Position numbers and translations under genes: made by a program
Shown here: positions 33,661 through 41,800 of the stretch, piece after piece
Layout of the letters: every line of letters starts with the position of its first letter
How positions within the stretch are numbered: position 1 is the first letter of the stretch
Notes under the pieces: generated by a model
Database searches by the model: none
What the model saw: the letters and a program-made list of their open reading frames with translations, nothing else
Told to the model about the DNA's origin: nothing
NCBI RefSeq assembly: GCF_900890425.1
Contig: NZ_CAAHFG010000001.1
Span: forward strand, 2,170,001-2,234,000
Length of the DNA stretch: 64,000 nt
Origin: Pontiella desulfatans
Lineage (GTDB): Bacteria > Verrucomicrobiota > Kiritimatiellia > Kiritimatiellales > Pontiellaceae
Direction: 5' to 3'

Positions 33661-35691
33661 TTATTCTTCAACCAGGGTGAGGTTCCGCTCCAGCTGCTTC
33701 TTCAGGTTTCCTGTAAACCTGCCCTGTTCGACAATAAGCGTCTCCACCCCCATGCGTTTCAGTCGGGGTATAATGTGGAGGGTGGACGTCATCCATTTCA
33801 GGTTGACCATCCGCAGGGTTTTTACCTTGAGATCCTCCAGTTCCACCAGGTCAGTCAACGGCGTATCACTGACATCCAGCCGTTCAAACGAATACGGTTC
33901 CAATACATTGGCATACAACACCCCGGGAATAAGCAGTTTATATCGGCTGTAAGGTTTTCCGGACAGATCGAGAACAGATCCGGATTTCCCGGTTGAAATG
34001 TCCAGGGGAACAACGGAATGCGGACGGGGGCCATTCATCTCTTCCAGCATGGTACCGGCCAGAACTGCATACCCATCCAGGGCGGGGTTCGGCCGCCGCC
34101 GCATGTGGTGCAGATAGGTGTAATAGGTGAACTGCTTGAAAATCGGTTGGGAAGTACCGAACATGATAGCCAGTTCTTCTTCTTTCAGCAATGCGATGTC
34201 ATCCGGTTTAAGGGTTGCAAAATCGCGGGCGACCGGCAGCATGCGTTCGGCATAGCCTACCCCCGATGCCTCGAAACAGCGGGCAGCCGCATTGAATTCC
34301 TCTACAATAAAATGAAGAACCCCCTTCTGGGTCAGCATTTCCTTTCGCCGAGCCGGATCAAGATCCCCCTCCAGTTTTTTATCCAGTAGCTCAATATTAA
34401 AAAACGGATGCCGCATGTCCGGTTGACGCGCCAGGTATTCCAGCATCTGCAGGACATCCGCGTTCAGCTGCTGCGAAACCACCAGTTCCTGACGGTATAA
34501 CTCAAAGTTTTCCTCCGCCACCCCTCGCGCTTTCACCGCCACATTCCGTTCAATGTCCACACGGATAATCGCCGCAGCCGCCATCCCCACCAGAATGATC
34601 AACGACAATACAGACAGTAAAGCCAACAGGGCATGCCGTTGCGTGAGCAGCACAATCCGACGCATCATACCGGCCTGCTCAGCCTGTGTTGGAAATCCGC
34701 TCATGTAATATGAAATATCGACCTGCAGTTCCTTGACCGTTTTATATCGTTCAGCCGGTTTCAACGAAAGCGCCCTCATCGCCACCGCCTCAAGGCTGAC
34801 TGAACATCCTGTGTGGCCGGTCCTGCGCCGGGGAGGAATCACACCGCCATGAAGCGTTTGTTCAATAACTTCATGGGCGGATTCTCCCGGCACCGGAATT
34901 TCATACACCAGCAGCATATACAGAATCGCCCCTAAGGCATAAACATCCGTCTGCACCGTCTTGGAGGACGAACCATCGGCCTGCTCCGGGGCCATAAAAC
35001 CGGGCGTTCCTTTCAGTGTTCCCGACAGGGTAAAATCATTCAGCTCATCGCCGTCCAGTTCCCCGGGCTCCAGCTCACCGGAATCTTCGGAATACACAAT
35101 CCGTGCAAGCCCCCAATCGCAGACAAATACATCTCCGAACGGACCGACGCGAATATTCGACGGTTTCAGATCCAGATGAAGTACACCACGGGAATGGGCG
35201 TAGGCCATGGCATCACAAATCTTCAGGTAAATATTCAGCAATACATCCAGCGGATACTTCGCAACATAATCTGGACCCCGCTTTTTCAGCCCGTTAACAA
35301 TATCTTTCAGGCTGTCCCCCGGTAACAGCTCCATCGTGAAAAACGGCTTACCTTCAGGATTAATCCCCATGTTGTGAATCGGAAGAATATTCGGATGCGC
35401 CAGATTGGCCGTCAGGCGGGCCTCACGAAGAAACTGTTCCTGATCTTCATTCGATCCGCATTTAACCGGATAGGCCAGTGCCACCCGCCGGCCCAACCGC
35501 CGATCGTACACCCGGAAAATTTCCTTTTCCGCCCCTTTACCGATCTGCTCCGGAATTTCATACCGCTCCCCGAAATCCTTCAGCGAATTCAGGATCGGCG
35601 TCAGCTGTTCCCGTTCAGCAGCAGAAAGGCTTTCTTCATCCGCATCATACAGGTCGGCTAATACATCAGGCTTAATCTCATCGTATTTCAT
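33661..35691 (-). CDS. Membrane-anchored Ser/Thr kinase-like protein lacking the VAIK lysine
   Basis: The ATG at 35691 (MKYDEIK) gives 676 residues. The kinase domain spans about 45-325. It has a poor glycine loop (IGKGAEKEIF), RRVALAYPVK with Ala73 where the ATP-binding lysine is expected (a lysine is at 77), HLDLKPSN with catalytic Asp164, DWG at 182-184, and GFMAPEQ. A single membrane helix lies at about 343-367. A 310-residue outer part follows, with leucine-rich spacing near the end (LDVSDTPLTDLVELEDLKVK). Related PVC kinases share the VALA-type substitution, so it may still be active or may be a signalling pseudokinase. It converges with an ECF sigma gene. The stop is right next to a hairpin repeat. 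Confidence 0.85.
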   Translation of the reverse strand: MKYDEIKPDVLADLYDADEESLSAAEREQLTPILNSLKDFGERYEIPEQIGKGAEKEIFRVYDRRLGRRVALAYPVKCGSNEDQEQFLREARLTANLAHPNILPIHNMGINPEGKPFFTMELLPGDSLKDIVNGLKKRGPDYVAKYPLDVLLNIYLKICDAMAYAHSRGVLHLDLKPSNIRVGPFGDVFVCDWGLARIVYSEDSGELEPGELDGDELNDFTLSGTLKGTPGFMAPEQADGSSSKTVQTDVYALGAILYMLLVYEIPVPGESAHEVIEQTLHGGVIPPRRRTGHTGCSVSLEAVAMRALSLKPAERYKTVKELQVDISYYMSGFPTQAEQAGMMRRIVLLTQRHALLALLSVLSLIILVGMAAAAIIRVDIERNVAVKARGVAEENFELYRQELVVSQQLNADVLQMLEYLARQPDMRHPFFNIELLDKKLEGDLDPARRKEMLTQKGVLHFIVEEFNAAARCFEASGVGYAERMLPVARDFATLKPDDIALLKEEELAIMFGTSQPIFKQFTYYTYLHHMRRRPNPALDGYAVLAGTMLEEMNGPRPHSVVPLDISTGKSGSVLDLSGKPYSRYKLLIPGVLYANVLEPYSFERLDVSDTPLTDLVELEDLKVKTLRMVNLKWMTSTLHIIPRLKRMGVETLIVEQGRFTGNLKKQLERNLTLVEE

Positions 35692-36550
35692 GGTAAACAG
35701 AATAGCGGATCCCCCCTGAAAAGAAAAAGAGGAACGCCGGCCGATTGTGCCCCTGAAAGGCCGCGGCGAATCAACGCATGTTCCGGTTCCATAAGATAAC
35801 GGGCACAGCAGATGAACAAAACAAGCGCATCGCCAGCTGGAGTGAATCACCGGTCCAGTGAAGGCCTCGACCTTAACAACTGAATGTAGGCCGGACTGCC
35901 GGCCCTGAGACGTTCAGCAAGGCCGCCCGATAGAAAAACTCCCGCATCCGGGCCGTGAATATAAAAATGGGGAGCCTTCACCCGAAGGCTCCCCGAGGAG
36001 TGGAGTATAAAAAACGGCAGTATCAAACAAACCCAACATTTGAAATCAATAACCTATTTCCCATACTCCTGATGATGAAAATGGTGTGTTGCTTTATATA
36101 TAATACGTCTCTCATGCACATGATCTGACACTTTTTATTAGAAGTGAGTCCCAAAATAACCATATCCCATTACAGCAAAGCAGATTAACACCGTAAAAAA
36201 AAATTCAAAACCCCTCTACCCAGCTCTTTAACCTCGATATTATGAAACTGAACCGCGTGGTTTTCAGCCGCCCCCCGCTTAAGTACATTATATTCAACAT
36301 CATTGCCTCTGCTTTCAATATTCGGCGCCATACTCCCACCCATTTCGGGCAGGAGCGCGGAGCAGCTGATTCAATGATGACTCATTGATCATTCCTTTAA
36401 TACTTTTTTATATACTGACATCCGGATCACAGATACCGGCATGACCCATTTATAAAGTGTTCATTTCATTGATGGACTAGACCAAATGAAGCCCCCTGCG
36501 CATCCCGGCTGCTGGTTCCGATCAGTTGGTCATAACGGTCTATATTCAGG
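35692..36550. other. Long gene-free A/T-rich interval
   Basis: I find no credible gene in these 860 bp. The interval holds the kinase-gene promoter region, a strong minus-strand hairpin terminator at 35961-35994, and at 36460-36490 a short stretch (TTCATTTCATTGATGGACTAGACC) resembling the left end of the IS1595 element in this window. A minus-strand small RNA ending at the terminator is possible. Confidence 0.5.
35961..35994 (-). terminator. Intrinsic terminator about 560 bp beyond the nearest minus-strand gene
   Basis: GGGGAGCCTTC and GAAGGCTCCCC form an 11-bp perfect stem. Read on the minus strand it is followed by ATTTTTAT. It would end transcription from the 36551-47849 cassette or from an unseen short RNA gene. 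Confidence 0.7.
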
Positions 36551-38620
36551 TTAATCAACCGGGATAAATTCAAATCCGGTAATCGTCAGATCCACAGGAG
36601 CAACAACATGGTCATCTCCGTAAACAAGAATCAGTTCCTTGATATTAACCAGCCCCGGCGTACCAGGCATTGGGATTTCAATCGTATTTTCATGCCCAAC
36701 CGCAACATCAAAACGAATATAGATTTCATTTTCGAAGACCATCGGTTTGATTGGAAGCCCCGGCGCACGCTTTAGCGTAATCACACCTTCTATCGGATCC
36801 GCCGCACGGTATTTAATTTCAAGCATACCATTCGAAAGGCTGATTCCCTTTTCCTCGAGTACAACAATAGTAATTCCGCCCGTACGCACTTTTTCACCGC
36901 GCACCTGAAAACGGTCTGTTGTTCGCTGCGGAACCAGTTCATCGCCGGCCGACGTCCATGACAACCATTGAACATCCTCCTTCAACAGATTCATTTCAGC
37001 CCCCGGCTTGTTAAATTCAGCCAGTTTGGTTTCGAGATCATGTGCCGCCAGGTACCGCTGCATATTTTCATGGCCCGACCCGATGCCGCCCAGCACCAGC
37101 GACAACGTATGCGCAGACGTCTGAAATTCAATAACCGCATTGGAGCTCGTGTTATACCCTTCCCACGGACCGTGATCCGTAAAGAGGCCGCTGAAGGTCT
37201 CCCAGTGTTCAGCAAGAAAAGCTTCCATCTTTTCAGGAGCAATCATGTAGGAAACGCCCAGCGTGTAAAGCGATGGTGCATCCGTAATGCGATGATGCGA
37301 TGCCACAGCAATATCAGGAATACCTACATCACCGGTATACTCAACGCCTTTACCACTGTAGGACTCCGTCAGAAAACCGGGATTGCCCAGACGCCGTGCA
37401 AAATCGAGTTCAATATCCACGGTATTTTCAAGGTTCTTCTGCCATCCTGCAAACTGAGACTCCTGCATGAATGAAGTCAGCCCCAGCGACTGGAATGCCG
37501 ATCCATGCCACGTAGCCAGGGTATAGATATCCTTTCCATCCTTCATGCGATACGGCTTAATCTGGAAACCTGAATTTTTCACCGAGTTAACCGGAAAATC
37601 ATACTTCAAAAGACAGAACATAAACGGTGCGCGGAATTCGTTGATAAAATAGTTCTGATGTCCGACAACCCAGCCGCCTTTCCCGTCAGGCCACCCGACA
37701 AACTGATCGGTTGATGCATTCCAGCCGAAAATAAAGGTATCGGTTTCCGGATCAAACAGGTGATTGTATCCCTCTTCCTGCGCCAGGATAAACGCTTCCA
37801 TCTTTTCGCGCAGTTCAACTGCTTTAGGATCCTCTTTCACATTCGGATGCAGTAACGCTCCGATGGTCTTGGCAATCGAAGAGGTCAGGTTTACATTATC
37901 CCCGAAAATAATCTTAACCACACGCTCATCAAGCAGCTCCATAATTTTATATTTTGTCGCATCATCCGCAAAGGGTTCGAGCGCTCCGGTAAAATATTCT
38001 GATCCATATTCACCAACGCGTTTAATCTTTCCTTCAACATCCTCACGCTGCGGAACAATCCACCCGCGTTCCGTCAGAGCCTGCCAGATTTTTTCAGCTT
38101 TCGCGTCGCCGAATGCGTCAACAAAATCGACCTTTTCAACCTCTTCTCCCAGGGGCCCTAAGCGTCGCCCCCCTTCCAGCCCCAGAAAATTACCAAGCAG
38201 CCCTTTGGCACTGACCGTCGGATCCTGCTGATCGGCCACAAGTGAATGTACCGCCTGCTCCAGTTTTACCAATGCGTCATCACGGGTAACATATGGATTG
38301 TCCGCATAGCCGGCCGCAATATTAGCCAATAATTCAACCCATTCGCCAATAGAGGTCAGCTGTGTAAAAGACCGTAAATATAACCCTTTAGACGGATCAT
38401 GATTCCAGCCCTCAACCGGATAACCGGATTGCTCATCAATCAGTCCGTGCGTGGGATTGATGTACCCCATCGAGTTCATCAACAGCTGCTGCATATGCGT
38501 ATGATCCGGTCCTACCATCGGAAAGTGAAAGTCGCCCTTCAACTCCGCTGGATTCCGACTGCTCGATCCAAATGCAAAACCCGCAGCCATCAATACGGTA
38601 GCAAACAGTTTCTTTTTCAT
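36551..38620 (-). CDS. Large exported protein, probable (alpha/alpha)6 glycan-active enzyme, family not identified
   Basis: The ATG at 38620 gives 689 residues with a signal peptide (KKLFATVLMAAGFAFG). Helical, aromatic-rich segments dominate: LYLRSFTQLTSIGEWVELLA near 85, GWVVGHQNYFINEFRAPFMF near 325, YTLATWHGSAFQSLGLTSFM near 375 and LFTDHGPWEGYN near 490. A beta-rich end of about 110 residues follows (PIKPMVFENEIYIRFDV). The pattern of WHGSAFQ, DIELDFARR and GPWEGYN resembles glucoamylase-like toroid enzymes such as GH144, but I cannot assign a family. It is the last gene of a cassette with a GH144-type enzyme and a GH94 fusion, so a role in degrading or trimming the same glucan is a reasonable inference. 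Confidence 0.65.
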   Translation of the reverse strand: MKKKLFATVLMAAGFAFGSSSRNPAELKGDFHFPMVGPDHTHMQQLLMNSMGYINPTHGLIDEQSGYPVEGWNHDPSKGLYLRSFTQLTSIGEWVELLANIAAGYADNPYVTRDDALVKLEQAVHSLVADQQDPTVSAKGLLGNFLGLEGGRRLGPLGEEVEKVDFVDAFGDAKAEKIWQALTERGWIVPQREDVEGKIKRVGEYGSEYFTGALEPFADDATKYKIMELLDERVVKIIFGDNVNLTSSIAKTIGALLHPNVKEDPKAVELREKMEAFILAQEEGYNHLFDPETDTFIFGWNASTDQFVGWPDGKGGWVVGHQNYFINEFRAPFMFCLLKYDFPVNSVKNSGFQIKPYRMKDGKDIYTLATWHGSAFQSLGLTSFMQESQFAGWQKNLENTVDIELDFARRLGNPGFLTESYSGKGVEYTGDVGIPDIAVASHHRITDAPSLYTLGVSYMIAPEKMEAFLAEHWETFSGLFTDHGPWEGYNTSSNAVIEFQTSAHTLSLVLGGIGSGHENMQRYLAAHDLETKLAEFNKPGAEMNLLKEDVQWLSWTSAGDELVPQRTTDRFQVRGEKVRTGGITIVVLEEKGISLSNGMLEIKYRAADPIEGVITLKRAPGLPIKPMVFENEIYIRFDVAVGHENTIEIPMPGTPGLVNIKELILVYGDDHVVAPVDLTITGFEFIPVD

Positions 38621-38822
38621 TGCTCTCTCCTTCACGTTCAAATTCATAATACATATTCCGTCTTAATTCCTCTGATTCTGATCTGCCGACCTATTTTCAC
38701 CGTTACACCATCCCACCCGTGTATGGCGGAGTCCTAAATAAAATACTGTATCTATACCCCGAAAAGTGGGACGATCACCGATCCATCCCGATTTTCAACG
38801 TTTCGGGCACGCCTGTGTCGTC

Positions 38823-41800
38823 CTACAGTTCCAGAGGACTCTTCGTAACATCCCGTTTCAGCTTCTTAAACTTCAGTTCACCTCGTTCAACATCCAGATC
38901 GTTCGGCATAATCACCTCATTATTAATCAATGTCGCACCGATCACCGATTCACAGGCTTGACGGAGCATCCACGCCGCCGCACCGGTATAGCCGTTCCAG
39001 ATCATACGACCCTGGTCATATTTAGTCAGGTAGTCCGCACACTGTTTATTGGGCTGACCGCCATAGATCTCGATCTCTTCTTTCGTTACATGGGAAATAG
39101 CCGAAACCTTGTACCAGATCCGTGCACAGGCATCGCGATAGTGTTGCGCCGTTTCCTGATCGCCCTGCTCCGCAAAGCGCTCCGCCAACAGACGGCAGGC
39201 CCGCGTCAACCACTGCACGCCGTGGGAATACATTCCGTTTTCACGCACTCCTTCCGGATAGCGGCTCGAACGGCCGAGATACGGTTTGGTATCTTCCCGC
39301 AATGGCGGAAAGCCGAGGCTGACCACATTATGGCGTTCGAGCACCTTGATCGCGGTATCGACCGCAATACGGCTTCGCTCCGTATTCACATCGGCATAGA
39401 CTGCCCACGCCGCGCCCAGTGCATCGGTTTCCCAATAGCCTGCGCCTTCAACGCCGATCTCGGTTCCGTCATCATGAATCGCACGCAGGTAGCGGTCACC
39501 ACGCCAAACCTTCTCAATATTTTCTTCAAGTTTCTTCATACGCCCTTCATAGAGCGCCCGGCGCTTGGCCCCGCTGCGCTCTTCAATGATGTGCAGGAAG
39601 TTTTTAAGAATATACGTCAGGAAGAATCCAAGCCATACGGATTCACCGCGACCTTCGGACCCGATTTCATCCAATCCGTCATTCCAGTCCCCCGCTCCGA
39701 TCAGCGGCAGACCATTCGGTCCAAGACGTTTTTCGAATACACAGTCGAATGCTTTCAGCACATGTTCAAAGATCGGATCACCCTTTGGAGACCGCAACGG
39801 ATAGAAGCCCATTCCATGTTTACCTTCCGGCAGCCCCAGCAACGGTGTTTCCGCTTTCAGATAGGTTACCTTTTCATCCAACAGGGTTTGATCACCGGTC
39901 ATACGGGTATATTCAGCAATCCCCCAGCCCAGCCAGAGCAGATTGTCATAGGCATGCGAACGGCAGAGGAAGCCGGAACGCCCGTCCTGTTGACGGAAGA
40001 ACCAGTGCACGACGTCCCCTTCCGAGAACTGCTGTGAAGCATGCAGCTTCAGCTGTGCACGGGCCAGTTTCGGGTCCACCCAGATCATATTGACCGTATC
40101 CTGCAGCTGGTCGCGGAATCCAAAGGCGCCGGACGCCTGATAGAATCCTTTACGGGCCCAGATGCGTTCAGCCAGCGCCTGGTACTTCATCCATTTAACA
40201 TAGGCATCAAATGTTGCATCGGAGGTTTCCAGTTCCAGCGTGGACTGCAGGGCCAGCCACCATTCCTTCGTGGCTTCCAAGGTCTGGACGGCGACTTCCA
40301 ATGATTGGAAGGTTGCAACGACGGCTTCGGCCTGCTTGCGGTTGTCGCCCTGGCCGAGCACGACCGAGATGGTCTGCTCGCCGCCCGCCGGAACCTCGAC
40401 GGTGGTAGTCATGGCAGCCACGGCAAAGTCGTCGGAGGTTCCTGCAACCGGGCTTCCTCCTTCGACCATCGCCGGATGGGCGAAGGTGCGACCCTTGCCA
40501 AAAAACTCTCCGCGCTTGGTGGTGTAGGTTTCCACCGGCGCACTCATCGCCACAAAGCAGACCCCCTCGCGGAAGCTGTTGCGCGGGTTTTCGAAATACA
40601 GCGCACCCGTTGCATCGTCGCGGCTGATTTTGAGTTTACCGGCCATTTCCGGACTGTGCGCCAGCGCAATCTGGAAATACGGCGCCACGCGCAGCTTGCG
40701 CGCCTTGGAACCGTTGTTCTTGATCTTGAGGATATAGACGCCGGTCGGCTCGTCGAGCGGAACGTGTACGCTCAGCTCGGTGGCGAGATTGCCCTTCTCC
40801 ATTTTAAAGGTGGCGGTGCCGTCGAGGCCGAAGAGCACATCCTGCTTGGCTTCGTCATCCTTGAGCGGATCGTAGGTCGGCGCAAACCATTCCTTCGAGG
40901 CTTCGTCGTAAAGGTAGATTGCTTCGGCAGGCATTTGCTGCCCGGTCACGTCCGCCCAGTCGGTGGTCAGGCGGTTTTGCTGCGCATTGCCGTTGGTGGT
41001 GCAATGCAGGCCGCGGTTGGTGACCGAAACCACGTGGCCGAGCGAATTCGACATTTCGTGGTCGAACGGACGCGGCGTGAACGGCGTTTTCACCCGCAGC
41101 GTATTGCCATCGTCGAGATATTCCGTGTATTCATCCGGCGTGCCCGGCAGGATTTCGCCATGACCGATCAGCGGGAAACGCTCCGGCTGCTTGGTATTCG
41201 CCAGACTGGTATCGACCGACGGCTTCAAATGCGTACCGATCCAATCCGCCGCAGTCTGTTTGGTTTCACAGCATCCCACCAGAATCTTCAGCGGTTGGTT
41301 CGCATCGATCAGCATGGCACCGATCGGGTCAAAGGACGGATAGGCATCCATATTGAGCGCGGGTTGGAATTCCAAGGTTTGGAAAACGCGCGGATTCCAG
41401 ACGCTGCCCGCACGACCGATGAAGTCGATACGGCCGGAGAGGATGCCTTCGGGCTTTACGCTCGATGCGAGGATTCCGTGCACCTTTGTATATCGGTGCA
41501 GCGCGAGAATTGCATTCATATCAGTGTGGTACGACATTTCCGGATAGAGGCGGTTATACTGCGAATGGTTGCGGTCGGTGCCCGCATTCTGGATCATCCA
41601 TTCGAGGTAGGGCACAACCTTGAGGTTGCGCTTCTTGCCGGAGAGATCTTCGATATTGATGTCCCAAAGCTCAACCGCATCTTCTTTGTTTGGAAGTGTG
41701 ATCTTAACCGTGGAGCGGACGTCATTTGATTCGTTGACGACGGTGATCACGTCGCCTTCCTGCGTATAGACGGACGGCGTGAATAGCTCTTCCGGGAAGT

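Noticed and set aside
40305-41729. Plus-strand open frame of 474 codons inside the GH94 fusion gene
   Set aside because: It is antisense to clear GH94 motifs, is rich in Arg and His, and has no ribosome-binding site or domain.
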